This document shows, piece by piece, positions 8,104-17,052 of a DNA stretch of 64,000 nt. Below the pieces are notes generated by a model, which ran no database searches, was not told the origin of the DNA, and saw only the letters and a program-made list of their open reading frames with translations. The translations under genes and the position numbers were made by a program. How positions within the stretch are numbered: position 1 is the stretch's first letter; each line of letters opens with the position of its first letter. The DNA is taken from NCBI RefSeq assembly GCF_000803645.1, contig NZ_CP009122.1:1154501-1218500 (forward strand), read 5' to 3'. The stretch is from Sphingopyxis fribergensis. Its GTDB lineage: Bacteria > Pseudomonadota > Alphaproteobacteria > Sphingomonadales > Sphingomonadaceae.

Positions 8104-8321
8104 GTCGGAAATCCTTGATTGTGGGAGGGGCGCGGCCGCAGCGGAAGGGTTCCGCCAAGCCCCTGTTGTTCGTTCTGGCGCACGGCAGAGCGTGAAGACA
8201 GCTGCTCCGAAATTGCCGGCTCGCCTAGTGGTCGGCGGCGGGCGAGGGTGGCGAAGACTGCCGACGCGGCCATGGCGAACTCCTTAGGCCTCCGAGTCTA
8301 GGCACCACCGCCGAATGCGCA

Positions 8322-8339
8322 TTCCGTAAATATACGGAA
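8322..8339. promoter_or_regulatory. TTCCGTA-AATA-TACGGAA palindrome
   Basis: A perfect 7-bp inverted repeat with a 4-nt spacer. Read on the minus strand it is followed by TGCGCAT, the same pair of elements (TCCGTA then TTGCGCAT) seen before two universal stress protein genes at 15281 and 18941. It lies in the 265-bp gap upstream of the GNAT gene and downstream of a membrane-protein gene, so it may be an operator for the GNAT unit. No gene is seen in the rest of the gap. Confidence 0.5.
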
Positions 8340-8368
8340 GCTGCGCGGCGATGGCGCCGCGCGTGCGG

Positions 8369-8947
8369 CTATCGAGTCCGAGGTGGCTCGGCGGGCTTTG
8401 TGCCCCTGCGCCGCGTTTGCGCGAGGATCAGCATCGCACCCAGACCGAGCAAGTCGAGCGCCAGCGCCTTGATCGCCGGGATCACGACCGGAAAGGGCCA
8501 GCCAAAACCGATCATCATGGCAACCGCAAGTGAGAAGCTTCCCGATAGATAGAGCCAGGCCCGGCCGTCGCCGGCGCGCCCCAGTCCGACCGAAAGGCGC
8601 GCCACGCCCGACATCGCGAGCGCCCCGGCGAGCGTCATCGCAAGGCCCGGCTTCCCGAGCAGCGGATCGGCCACGAGGGCTGCAGCGGCCAGCAGATAGG
8701 CGCCGCCCGCCGTACGCCAGGCGAGGCGTTCGCTGCGGCGCGCGGTCAGCCGCGCCTCGCGGGCCTGAACCCACGCCGCCGCCGCCATCAGCGCGACCAG
8801 CCACAAAATGGCAGTCACCGTCATGAGAAAGGGGCGCGGCGTGAACTGGAGGAACAGGAGCACGGCCGCAGCGCCGGCGCCAAGCGCGAGCGGCCACCAT
8901 AAATTGGCATAGCCGCCGACGCTGTCCCGGCCTTGCGCTGCAAACAT
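8369..8947 (-). CDS. predicted membrane protein, HdeD/DUF308-like
   Basis: A 192-residue hydrophobic protein with about six transmembrane segments: WWPLALGAGAAAVLLFLQF, FLMTVTAILWLVALMAAAAW, GAYLLAAAALVADPLLG, LAMTLAGALAMSGVARLS, WLYLSGSFSLAVAMMIGF and IKALALDLLGLGAMLILAQ. The repeated short helices and the SGSFSLAVAMMIGFGWPF segment resemble the HdeD acid-resistance family, but I cannot confirm that. It ends in a basic tail. It is near stress genes and points the same way as the GNAT gene. Confidence 0.65.
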   Translation of the reverse strand: MFAAQGRDSVGGYANLWWPLALGAGAAAVLLFLQFTPRPFLMTVTAILWLVALMAAAAWVQAREARLTARRSERLAWRTAGGAYLLAAAALVADPLLGKPGLAMTLAGALAMSGVARLSVGLGRAGDGRAWLYLSGSFSLAVAMMIGFGWPFPVVIPAIKALALDLLGLGAMLILAQTRRRGTKPAEPPRTR

Positions 8948-9098
8948 GTCCTTGTCCTTCCCTTAAATATCGCCGCCCGATCATAGGCTGGGCGTAGCGC
9001 CGCCGATGTTGGGGATTCTACGAATGCCGGGGCTGCGGCCGACGCGACTATGATTGGGCATCGAGGCCGCTCAGCGGGCTCCATTTGAGGGAGGCGAT

Positions 9099-10136
9099 AT
9101 GAAAGCGCTCGTCTATCACGGCCCCGGTTCGAAATCGCTCGACGAGGTCTCCAGACCCTCGATCGCCGATCCCGGCGATGCCCTTGTCCGGATTATCCAC
9201 ACGACGATCTGCGGGACCGACCTTCATATCCTCAAGGGCGATGTGCCGACCTGTACGCCCGGCCGCATCCTCGGGCACGAAGGGGTGGGCGTCGTCGAGG
9301 AGGTCGGAGCCGCCGTGTCGGCCTTCAAACCCGGCGATCATGTGCTGATTTCTTGCATCACCGCCTGCGGGCGCTGCGAATATTGCCGGCGCGGGCTTTA
9401 CTCCCACTGCGAAACCGGCGGCTGGATCCTCGGTAACAGCATCGACGGCACGCAGGCAGGCTATGTCCGCATCCCGCACGCCGACACCAGCCTTTACCCG
9501 ATACCCGCGGGATCGGACGAGGAAGCGCTCGTGATGCTGAGCGACATCCTTCCCACGGGCTTCGAATGCGGCGTGCTCAACGGCAAGGTCGCGCCGGGGA
9601 GCACGGTTGCGATCGTCGGCGCTGGCCCGATCGGGCTCGCCAGCCTGCTCACGGCCCAATTCTATTCACCGGCCGCGATCTTCATGATCGACCTCGACAC
9701 CAACCGCCTTGCCGTGGCGGGTCGCTTTGGTGCGACCCACCTGGTCGACAGCGGCGAAAGCGATGCCACCGCGACTGTCATGGCGCTGACCGAAGGGCGC
9801 GGTGTCGATACTGTCATCGAGGCTGTCGGCGTGCCCGCGACCTTCGAATTGTGCCAAGAGCTGGTCGCGGTCGGGGGGATCATCGCCAATATCGGCGTTC
9901 ATGGCGCCAAGGCCGACCTGCACCTCGAGAGGCTCTGGTCGCGCAACATCGCGATCACCACGCGCCTCGTAGACACGGTGAGCACGCCGATGCTGCTCAA
10001 GACGGTCGCCGCGAAGAAGCTCGATCCCGCGCAGCTCATCACCCATCGCTTTGCCCTCGCCGAAGCGATGGCCGCCTATGACGTCTTTGCCCGCGCGTCC
10101 GAGACCGGGGCGCTCAAGGTCATCATCACTCCATGA
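9099..10136 (+). CDS. zinc-dependent alcohol dehydrogenase (medium-chain)
   Basis: NAD(P)-dependent medium-chain dehydrogenase of 345 residues. Catalytic zinc ligands are in TTICGTDLHI and GRILGHEGVG; the structural zinc site is the four-Cys motif CGRCEYCRRGLYSHC (with CITAC before it); the Rossmann motif is GAGPIGLA. This branch resembles the isopropanol/ethanol dehydrogenases commonly adjacent to universal stress genes in microaerobic gene regions, where they may dispose of reducing power. ATG 9099 has AGGGAGG just upstream. The last 4 bp overlap the next gene, so the two are coupled. Confidence 0.92.
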   Translation: MKALVYHGPGSKSLDEVSRPSIADPGDALVRIIHTTICGTDLHILKGDVPTCTPGRILGHEGVGVVEEVGAAVSAFKPGDHVLISCITACGRCEYCRRGLYSHCETGGWILGNSIDGTQAGYVRIPHADTSLYPIPAGSDEEALVMLSDILPTGFECGVLNGKVAPGSTVAIVGAGPIGLASLLTAQFYSPAAIFMIDLDTNRLAVAGRFGATHLVDSGESDATATVMALTEGRGVDTVIEAVGVPATFELCQELVAVGGIIANIGVHGAKADLHLERLWSRNIAITTRLVDTVSTPMLLKTVAAKKLDPAQLITHRFALAEAMAAYDVFARASETGALKVIITP

Positions 10137-10762
10137 CGGCGCGCATGAAGGAACTCGCCGGCGAAATCGTCCGCCTCCAGGCCGAGCTTGACCGCGAGAT
10201 CGAGCAGCGCCGACGCGCGCTCGGCTGGTCGATCAAGCGTCGCATCATCCGGTTCGAGGAAGGCATCGTCGCGCAGCAGCGCCAGTTGCGGATCAGCGTG
10301 ACCGGGTTGTTGAAGCAGGCGTCTCCGGCCACCATCCTGTCGGCGCCGGTCATCTATTCGATGATCGTGCCGCTCGCACTTCTCGACCTCTGGGCGAGCA
10401 TCTTTCAGGCGATATGTTTTCGCGCCTACAAAATCCCGCGGATCAAGCGCTCGGATTATATCGCGCTCGATCGCGGTCACCTCGCCTATCTCAACTGGAT
10501 CGAGGCGCTCAACTGCGCCTATTGCGGCTATGGCAATGGCGTAATTGCCTATGTGCGCGAGATATCGAGCCGCACCGAGCAATATTGGTGCCCGATCAAA
10601 CATGCGGTGCGGATCAGCGACCCGCACAAGCGATATTATGAGTTCCTCGAATTTGGCGACGCCGAAGGCTATCGGGCTCGGCTCGAGAGCTTTCGCGACG
10701 GCCTTCGCGACCCAGCCGGCGCAAAGCGCGCGATCGATGCGGGCAGCCGACCGCTCCCTTAA
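10133..10762 (+). CDS. conserved hypothetical protein with CxxC motif and one hydrophobic segment
   Basis: A 209-residue protein of unknown function, translationally coupled (ATGA overlap) to the alcohol dehydrogenase gene. It starts with a charged helical region (residues 5-50), has one hydrophobic stretch (SAPVIYSMIVPLALLDLWASIF), then a conserved-looking core with LNCAYCGYGNG and EQYWCPIKHAVR. These three Cys could bind a metal or form a disulfide. I do not recognise a named family. The coupling suggests a role alongside the dehydrogenase. Confidence 0.75.
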   Translation: MTARMKELAGEIVRLQAELDREIEQRRRALGWSIKRRIIRFEEGIVAQQRQLRISVTGLLKQASPATILSAPVIYSMIVPLALLDLWASIFQAICFRAYKIPRIKRSDYIALDRGHLAYLNWIEALNCAYCGYGNGVIAYVREISSRTEQYWCPIKHAVRISDPHKRYYEFLEFGDAEGYRARLESFRDGLRDPAGAKRAIDAGSRPLP

Positions 10763-10842
10763 TCGCGTCTGCTAATCCCAGTGGACGAATACGCTACATC
10801 CCATAAGCCGGAGCAGCGGTACCCGGTTTGGCGCCTGCCTCA

Positions 10843-12117
10843 TCACAGGAATGCGACCATCACGCCGCCTGCAAAAACGCTGGCAACGAGCGGGAGCGCG
10901 GCAAGCCAGCCGCGGCGGGTCCGGACGATCGCGACCGTGATCACCGCCTTGAACAATGTGTTCGCCATGACGGGTGCCGCGACAACGAGTCCTGCGGTCC
11001 GGCTGTCGAGTATACCCGCAGGCAGTCCACCGATGGTTATGACCGCGGCATCGACATCGGCGATGCCCGATAGCGCGAGGACGGCGGCAAGGCCCGCCTC
11101 GCCGACGCGTTCGATCAGCCAGCGCGCGGCAACAGCCATCGCCATGACAAGCGCCGTCAGGATCAGTGCAGTCACAAGGTTCAGGGGATTGCGCAGCACA
11201 ACGGGGCTGGGTTCCACGGTACCAGAATGGCGGCCCGCCAGCACGCCCCAAAGCGTGGCGCCGAGGCTAACAAGCGCGGCGGGCGCGAGCAGCAGCGAAA
11301 GAGCAGGGAGCGCAATTGGGGCAAGAAGCGCGACGAGAATGATGACCCGGATGAGCATAACGGCCGAGGCCGCTGCAATTCCCGCCACGAGCACGGAAGC
11401 ATTCTCCAGGTCATCGCGAAGCCGGGTCGCAAGCGTCGCCGTTACGGCGGTCGACGACACCATCGCGCCGGTCGCGGCCATCATGAGCGTGCCGCGCGTC
11501 GCGCCGAAGCGGCGGCACGCAAGATAGCCGGCAAACGAGAAGCCTGACACAAAGGCGACCACCATCCCCAGTTGCCGGGGATTCCAGGCATCATAAGGGC
11601 CGACCCTAAGATCCGGCAGAAGAGGCACGACGACGAGTGCGATCAAGGCAAATCGTATCACAGCGCTGACCTCGGCCTCGGTCATTCCCTTGACCCAGCG
11701 ATGGAGCTGCGGACGGAACGTCAGTAAAAAGGCCGCGCTGACCGCAATGATCGCCGCGACCTGCGGCGATCCGGCAACGGCGAGAAAGCCGCAAGCCAGC
11801 GTGACGAGACCGGCGAGCGCGTTAGTCCCGCTGATCTTGCCGGTCTCGCGCACGGTGTGCGCAAAGCCAAGCACGACGAGCAGCGCAGCGCTTGCGAGCA
11901 GGACGCCGGTAGCGAGGCGATCGATGCGCAGGAGTGCGCCGGCGGTCCCGCCGATGAGCCCGAGCAGCGCGAAGGTTCGGACTCCGGCAAATCGACTTCC
12001 GGCGGCCGCGCGCCTGAGCGTCCATCCACGTTGCACGCCCATGAGAAGGCCGAGGCCGAGCGAAATACCCAGTCCTGACAAGAGCGGCCAGTGGGCAAGG
12101 AGCGGCTGGCTCGTCAT
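10843..12117 (-). CDS. MgtC/SapB-DUF4010 family membrane protein
   Basis: A 424-residue polytopic protein with roughly eleven or twelve hydrophobic segments. The N-terminal part (GLGLLMGVQRGW, FAGVRTFALLGLIGGTAGAL) has the MgtC/SapB signature and the remainder (for example ALSGIADVDAAVITIGGLPAG) is the DUF4010 region. The function is unknown; members are annotated as putative Mg2+-related or stress membrane proteins. It is transcribed away from the RNase-like gene next door, sharing direction but separated by 103 bp that hold only a strong GGAAAGGAG ribosome site. Confidence 0.85.
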   Translation of the reverse strand: MTSQPLLAHWPLLSGLGISLGLGLLMGVQRGWTLRRAAAGSRFAGVRTFALLGLIGGTAGALLRIDRLATGVLLASAALLVVLGFAHTVRETGKISGTNALAGLVTLACGFLAVAGSPQVAAIIAVSAAFLLTFRPQLHRWVKGMTEAEVSAVIRFALIALVVVPLLPDLRVGPYDAWNPRQLGMVVAFVSGFSFAGYLACRRFGATRGTLMMAATGAMVSSTAVTATLATRLRDDLENASVLVAGIAAASAVMLIRVIILVALLAPIALPALSLLLAPAALVSLGATLWGVLAGRHSGTVEPSPVVLRNPLNLVTALILTALVMAMAVAARWLIERVGEAGLAAVLALSGIADVDAAVITIGGLPAGILDSRTAGLVVAAPVMANTLFKAVITVAIVRTRRGWLAALPLVASVFAGGVMVAFL

Positions 12118-12220
12118 CGGATCACGCGCTCCTTTCCGGGCAATGCCAGTTGCGGGTTCTCATTCGGCCGGGCGGCGCGGATTGGCTCGTGGCCGACAAT
12201 CTTGACTCGCGCGGCGACCG

Positions 12221-13825
12221 TCAATGGCCTGCCGCGGGGCGGCTATGCGCCGAACGCGCTTCGCGATAGCTGGCCAGGACTTCGCGCATCGCTGTGATCG
12301 CCTTCATCCGCGCGTCGGCATCCGCGATTTGCGCGAGCTCGGCTTTGAGATGGGTTGCAAAATCGGCGTAACTATTCTGCCAGTCGCGTCCGACTACGGC
12401 CTGGAGCGCCGGATCGCCCGTCTTGATCCGCTTGGCGGCGGTCCGGCTGCCCAGCTGGTAGGTCTCGCCCATCGCTGGCGCGGCTATGGTCTGCGCGAAG
12501 CTGCGCGCCTGCGACAGCCGGCGCAGCGTCTCGATCGCGGGGCCTTCGCCATGGGTCAGGAACAGGCTCCCCGCGATCGGTTGTCGCGCCTCGAGCCACA
12601 CCAGCAAATCGTTCTGGTCGGCATGCGCAGAATAGCTGTCGATTCGCCTGATCTGCGCCCGCACTGCGACATCCTCGCCCGAAATTCGGACGCGCGTTGC
12701 GCCATCGAGCAGCGTGCGCCCCAGCGACCCTTCGGCCTGATAGCCGACGAATAGCACCGTCGACTCGCGCCGCGCCAGATTATGCTTGAGATGGTGCCGG
12801 ATGCGGCCCCCTTCGCACATCCCCGACGCCGCGAGAATGATCGCGCCCGTGAGGCTGTTGAGGCGGATCGATTCATTTACATCCTCGACATAATGAAACG
12901 CAGGATGGTCGAAGACGTGGCCATCGATATCTTCGAGCGCCTCGGAATATTTGGAAAATACCGTGGTCGCGCGATTGGCGAGCGGCGAATCGATGAACAC
13001 CGGAACCGACGGAATCTTCCCGGCGTTGATAAGCGCGGCCAGGTCGAGCAGAAGCTCCTGTGTCCGTTCGAGCGCGAAAACCGGAATAACCAGATTGCCG
13101 CCGCGAGCGAGCGCTCCGGTTGCTTCGACTTCGAGAAGTCGCCGCCGCTCCTCGATCGTCAGATGATCGCGTGTCCGGTCGCCATAGGTCGACTCGCAGA
13201 CGACATGATCGAAGCCCGCCGGGCTTTCCGGGTCGGGATGAAAGGCCTTATGCTCGGGCCCCAGATCGCCCGAGCATAATATATGGACGCCGCCGATCTC
13301 GAGTTCGACCGAGGCGGAACCGAGGATATGTCCGGCATTCCAGAGACGTGCGCGGACGTCCGGGACAGGCTCGAACCATTGCTTGAGATCGATTGTCTTG
13401 CTCTGCCGCCAGGCCGCAAAACCATCTTCCTCTGTGTAGAGCGGGTCGAACGCAGGCTGGTCCGCGCGATCGCGCCGCCGGTTGCGCCGCGCCGTGTCGC
13501 TCTCCTGGATCCGGCCGGCATCGGCGAGCATGAATTCCAGGAGATCTGAGGTAGGAGGCGTACACCAGATATCGCCGCCATAGCCTTCTGCGACAAGTCG
13601 CGGCAGCAGGCCGCTGTGATCGATATGCGCATGTGTCAGAATGACCGCGTCGACATCTCCGGCCGCAAAGGCGAAGGGGCTGCGGTTCAGCGTCTCGAGC
13701 GTTCGTGAGCCCTGGAACAGCCCGCAATCGACCAGCAGCCTTTTGCCTTCGTGGCAAAACTCCATGCACGAACCGGTGACCGTCCCTGCGGCGCCATGGA
13801 ATGTGATCGAAAGATCGTTGCTCAT
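12221..13825 (-). CDS. beta-CASP metallo-hydrolase (RNase-like, RNA specificity domain)
   Basis: A 534-residue metallo-beta-lactamase plus beta-CASP protein with the C-terminal Zn-dependent RNA-metabolism motif. The zinc motif THAHIDHSGLLPRL, the later LFQGSRTLE and CESTYGDR segments, ASGMCEGGRIRHHLKHNL and YSAHADQNDLL are all present. Relatives are annotated as RNA exonuclease/mRNA 3'-processing-factor-like proteins; in many bacteria they belong to low-oxygen or stress gene sets together with Usp proteins. The target RNA is unknown. A TACGTA element lies 95 bp upstream, between this gene and the rightward L,D-transpeptidase remnant. Confidence 0.93.
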   Translation of the reverse strand: MSNDLSITFHGAAGTVTGSCMEFCHEGKRLLVDCGLFQGSRTLETLNRSPFAFAAGDVDAVILTHAHIDHSGLLPRLVAEGYGGDIWCTPPTSDLLEFMLADAGRIQESDTARRNRRRDRADQPAFDPLYTEEDGFAAWRQSKTIDLKQWFEPVPDVRARLWNAGHILGSASVELEIGGVHILCSGDLGPEHKAFHPDPESPAGFDHVVCESTYGDRTRDHLTIEERRRLLEVEATGALARGGNLVIPVFALERTQELLLDLAALINAGKIPSVPVFIDSPLANRATTVFSKYSEALEDIDGHVFDHPAFHYVEDVNESIRLNSLTGAIILAASGMCEGGRIRHHLKHNLARRESTVLFVGYQAEGSLGRTLLDGATRVRISGEDVAVRAQIRRIDSYSAHADQNDLLVWLEARQPIAGSLFLTHGEGPAIETLRRLSQARSFAQTIAAPAMGETYQLGSRTAAKRIKTGDPALQAVVGRDWQNSYADFATHLKAELAQIADADARMKAITAMREVLASYREARSAHSRPAAGH

Positions 13826-13918
13826 CGTGCGTCTCGCTTCTGGGCCCAGGGATTGCGGGGCGGCGGGCAGCTGAGGTCTGCCGCCGACCGAGGATGGACC
13901 CGCGCCTCTCGCGCCGGA

Positions 13919-13939
13919 ATACGTACTGTTCCTGACTCC
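13919..13939. promoter_or_regulatory. TACGTA-type element between RNase-like gene and ldt remnant
   Basis: The block TACGTACT followed by GTTCCTGACTCC differs at only two positions from the block at 24471-24491 before the fnr gene. TACGTA is palindromic, and on the minus strand GTACGTAT matches seven of eight positions of the high-affinity FixJ consensus GTAMGTAG known from Sinorhizobium. It sits in a divergent promoter region, so either side may be controlled. Confidence 0.5.
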
Positions 13940-13969
13940 CGGCGCCGGGCGCCCATCCTAAGGGGCGCC

Positions 13970-14180
13970 ATGACTGGACAATCGAGAATGGGCGGCATCC
14001 GAAACCGCAGCGCGGTGCGTGCGACTTGCTTACGAGCGACGCTCTTGCTCGGTGCACTGATCTTGTCCGCGGCGGCGACCGAGACACAGACGCTCGCTAC
14101 GGGCGAACCGGTTCTTGGCGCGGCGCGGTCCCTCAAACCGGCGAATATCTCTGGGCACCCGAGGTCGCGCCGCTTCTAAA
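13970..14180 (+). pseudogene. L,D-transpeptidase remnant, frameshifted and truncated
   Basis: Starting at ATG 13970 the frame encodes an N-terminal hydrophobic signal (TCLRATLLLGALILSAAATE) and then LATGEPVLGAARSLK; at about 14137 the sequence continues in another frame as GEYLWAPEVAP, a hallmark of YkuD-type L,D-transpeptidases (LKPGEYLWxPEIAP). One G missing in the CCGGCG stretch would join them as SLKPGEYLWAPEVAP. After that point the catalytic domain is absent. It is therefore a decayed gene for a peptidoglycan cross-linking enzyme, or its start only. Confidence 0.6.
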
Positions 14181-14577
14181 AGCGCAAGACAGGCAGGGGA
14201 ATCGGGAAAGCTATTTGGGAGCGGCGGGCAGTGAGCCGTTCGCAGAGCCTGCGAACCCTTACGGACAAATGCGAATAGAACCGATCGCCTAAAGGTCCAG
14301 ACTGCGGCCACTTGGTTCAGGGGTCGCGATGGCCGGAGCATCGGCAAGGCTGGAACCCGCACCGGTTAGCGCCGCTCGGGAACGCGGCGGATGTCGAGCG
14401 ATCGTCTCGCCTTCGCCCCTGCCGCCAAGCCGTCCGCCCATGCGGCCGGGCTCGATTGGAGAGGAATCGGGGTCCGCCGATCGGGGACACGGCGCTGCGG
14501 GGCAGCGATTGCGACCCGGAGCCCCGCAGCGCCGATTACGACTGCCGAACCTGCCCCCGAACCACAGGAGACCAACG
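14181..14577. other. no gene seen between ldt remnant and BON gene
   Basis: About 400 bp with open frames on the plus strand that show no domain, no signal peptide and no ribosome site. A clear AGGAG ribosome site (about 14565-14570) at its right end belongs to the BON-domain gene. It may hold further decayed L,D-transpeptidase sequence that I cannot recognise. Confidence 0.4.
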
Positions 14578-15220
14578 ATGAAAAAGACCGACAGCCAACT
14601 TCAGCATGACGTTATGGCCGAACTCGAATGGGAACCTGCTGTCGATCACGCCGACATCGGCGTGGCGGTAACCGATGGCGTGGTCACCCTATCGGGTTAT
14701 GTCAAAAGCTGCCCCGAGAAGGCCGCCGCCGAGAAGGCGACCCTCCGCGTCGCCGGAGTCCGGGCGATTGCCGAGGAGATCAAGGTGGGATCCCAAGACC
14801 GCCGATCATGAAATCGCCAAACGGATCCTCGACACGATCGCCTGGACCGTCTCGATTCCCGACGACAAGATGACCGTGAAGGTCGAACAAGGCTGGGTCA
14901 CGCTGACCGGAAAGGTTGACTGGCATTTCCAGAGTCAGGAGGCCGTGCGCGCCGCGAGCCACGTCTCGGGCGTGATGGGCGTCACCAACCGTATCGAGGT
15001 CGAGCAGCACCCCGCGCCATGGGACATCAAGGACCGCATCATTTCAGCCTTCCGGCGACAAGCCAATCTCGACGCCGGGTCGGTCACCGTCAAGACCGAC
15101 GGCGGGACCGTGACGCTCGTCGGCACGGTCAAGGCCTGGAACGAACGCGGCATCGCCGAGCGCGCGGCCTGGTCGGCGCCCGGCGTCGTTCGTGTCGAGG
15201 ACCATATCACCGTCAATTGA
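14578..15220 (+). pseudogene. BON-domain protein, interrupted by a single-base frameshift
   Basis: BON domains are periplasmic or membrane-associated phospholipid-binding modules (OsmY-like). The frame from ATG 14578 gives one BON domain (VAVTDGVVTLSGYVKS...EEIKV) and stops at 14811. Two further BON domains continue in another frame from about 14789: TVKVEQGWVTLTGKVDW and VTVKTDGGTVTLVGTVKAW, ending at 15220. Removing one G from the GGG run at 14787-14789 restores EEIKVDPKTADHEIAKRIL, exactly as in intact three-BON relatives. The second half has no start codon near its beginning, so this is a frameshift (real or a sequencing error) rather than two genes. An AGGAG ribosome site precedes the start. 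Confidence 0.8.
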
Positions 15221-15277
15221 AGCGAACCTCCGCCCGCATGGGCTCAATTGGCCGCTCCGGCAACGGGGCGGCCGCTC

Positions 15278-15306
15278 TTTATCCGTAACATTGCGCATAT
15301 CGACGA
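15278..15306 (+). promoter_or_regulatory. shared Usp promoter element (copy 1)
   Basis: ATCCGTAACA followed directly by TTGCGCATATCG is found here 71 bp before the ATG of the first Usp gene, and almost unchanged 70 bp before the fourth (18941). The matching sequence and equal spacing imply a shared promoter or activator site. Given FixLJ and FNR genes in the same region, a FixJ-type site is the favoured reading, but this is inference. Confidence 0.6.
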
Positions 15307-15351
15307 CGTCCGAGGAGCCATAGCTTCGCCGGCGAACGAAGGAGACGGTCG

Positions 15352-16149
15352 ATGAAGAATATTCTCTTGCTGGTCCATGACGACGAGGGCCAGGAAGCCC
15401 GGCTTCAGGCCGCACTCGATATCGTGCGCGCGATCGACGGCCATCTCTCCTGCATCGATGTCACGCCTTTTCCGGTCGTTGCGGGCGACGCGGTCATGGG
15501 CTTTGGCGAAACCGTGGTCTTGCTCGACGAGCGCGACAGCGAGGCCAAAAACAAGATGGTGCTCGCCGACCGTCTATCGCGCGAGGATGTCAGCTGGAGC
15601 TGGGCCGATGCCATGGGCGACATGGCGGACACGATACTTGAAGCCGCCGATCTTGCCGATCTCATAATTCTCAACCGCGCCCTCGATGGCTATCCGCTGC
15701 CGAACATGCACGACATCGTCTCTCGCATTGTGGCGCGTACCAATGCGCCGGTCCTCGCGGTGCCCGAGACCTGCAAACGCTTCGCACTCGACCGCGCGCT
15801 CGTCGCCTGGGACGGCAGCCGCTCGGCGGCCGCGGCGCTCCGCGCGGCCGTGCCGCTGCTCGCGCTGGCCAGCGAGGTGAAGCTCTTCACCGCCGTCGAA
15901 GACGAGGCCGGCACGGCGTCCGAGCAGGCCGCCGCCTATCTGTCGCGCCACGGCATCCATGCGCAGATCCGGTCGCTCGACAAGGCGCATCGCCGTGCCG
16001 ACGAACTGATCGAGCGAGAAGGCGCCGCGTGGCGTGCCGACTATATCGTGATGGGCGCCTATGGCCACGGCCGCCTGCGCGAGACTTTTGGCGGCGTGAC
16101 AAGGCGCATGCTTGCCGCGAGCCCGCTGCCGCTTCTCCTCGCCCACTGA
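15352..16149 (+). CDS. universal stress protein, tandem UspA domains (1)
   Basis: A 265-residue cytoplasmic protein made of two UspA folds: residues 1-145 starting MKNILLLVHDDEGQEARLQ, and 146-265 starting RALVAWDGSRSAAAALRAA and ending with the nucleotide-loop-like MGAYGHGRLRETFGGVT. In the classical ATP-binding loop a Ser/Thr follows the last Gly; here it is Val, so ATP binding is not certain. Usp proteins accumulate under starvation and oxygen limitation. Together with the next gene (29 bp away, strong ribosome site) it forms a likely operon under the element at 15281. Confidence 0.92.
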   Translation: MKNILLLVHDDEGQEARLQAALDIVRAIDGHLSCIDVTPFPVVAGDAVMGFGETVVLLDERDSEAKNKMVLADRLSREDVSWSWADAMGDMADTILEAADLADLIILNRALDGYPLPNMHDIVSRIVARTNAPVLAVPETCKRFALDRALVAWDGSRSAAAALRAAVPLLALASEVKLFTAVEDEAGTASEQAAAYLSRHGIHAQIRSLDKAHRRADELIEREGAAWRADYIVMGAYGHGRLRETFGGVTRRMLAASPLPLLLAH

Positions 16150-16178
16150 TCCGCCGGAAAGCAGGGAAGGAGTTGGTG

Positions 16179-16976
16179 ATGAAGAACATACTTCTGCTCG
16201 TCCACGACGATCCGGGCCAGGAGGCCCGGCTCGAAACGGCGCTCGACATCGTGCGCGCGCTGGATGGACATCTTTCCTGCCTCGACGTGACTCCCAATCC
16301 CTTCCTGGTAAACAACCGCTTCTTCACATTGAACGACACGGTCGAGCTGCTCAACCAGTACGATAGCGAGGCGACCAACAAGGGCGTGATCACCGATCGT
16401 CTCTCGCGTGACGATGTGAGCTGGAGCTGGACCGACGTCGATGGCGACATCGCGGAGGCCGTCCTCGCCGCAGCCAACTTTGCGGACCTCATCATCCTCA
16501 ATCGCGCGCTTGAAGACTATCCGCTGAGCGATATGCGCGGCGTTGCCAGTCGCGTTGTCGCGCACACGCATGCGCCTGTTCTGGCGGTCCCTGAAAGCGC
16601 CGAACGGTTCGAGTTCGACCGCGCGCTAGTGGCATGGGACGGCGGCGCTTCGGCCGCGGCGGCGTTGCGGGCCGCCGTCCCGCTGCTTGCGCTGGCGCAG
16701 GATGTCGAGATTTTCCACGCCCGCGAAGACGAGGCGGGGCTCGAGGCGTCGCTTGCGGTGTCGTATCTGGCGCGGCACGGCGTCGAGGCTGTCTCACGGG
16801 TCATCGACGGCTCGGGCACCCGTGCCGATTTGCTGATCGCCGGAGAATGTGAGGCATGGGGTGCCGATTATATCGTCATGGGAGCCTATGGCCGGGGCCG
16901 CCTATGCGAGACCTTTGGCGGGGTCACGAAACGGATGCTGGGTGACAGCAAGCTCCCGCTGCTCATGAGCCATTGA
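16179..16976 (+). CDS. universal stress protein, tandem UspA domains (2)
   Basis: A close paralogue of the preceding gene, also 265 residues, with the same start MKNILLLVHDDPGQEARLE, a second domain starting RALVAWDGGASAAAALRAA and the C-terminal loop MGAYGRGRLCETFGGVT. I start at ATG 16179, preceded by GGGAAGG; the open frame reaches further upstream into the first gene without a better start. The two copies probably arose by local duplication and are cotranscribed. Confidence 0.92.
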   Translation: MKNILLLVHDDPGQEARLETALDIVRALDGHLSCLDVTPNPFLVNNRFFTLNDTVELLNQYDSEATNKGVITDRLSRDDVSWSWTDVDGDIAEAVLAAANFADLIILNRALEDYPLSDMRGVASRVVAHTHAPVLAVPESAERFEFDRALVAWDGGASAAAALRAAVPLLALAQDVEIFHAREDEAGLEASLAVSYLARHGVEAVSRVIDGSGTRADLLIAGECEAWGADYIVMGAYGRGRLCETFGGVTKRMLGDSKLPLLMSH

Positions 16977-17052
16977 TCGGCGCCGCTCATCATCGCCAGT
17001 CGCGGCACGTCCGCCCCATGAGCTCATTCTTCCTGCGCGCCGAAGCAAGATC

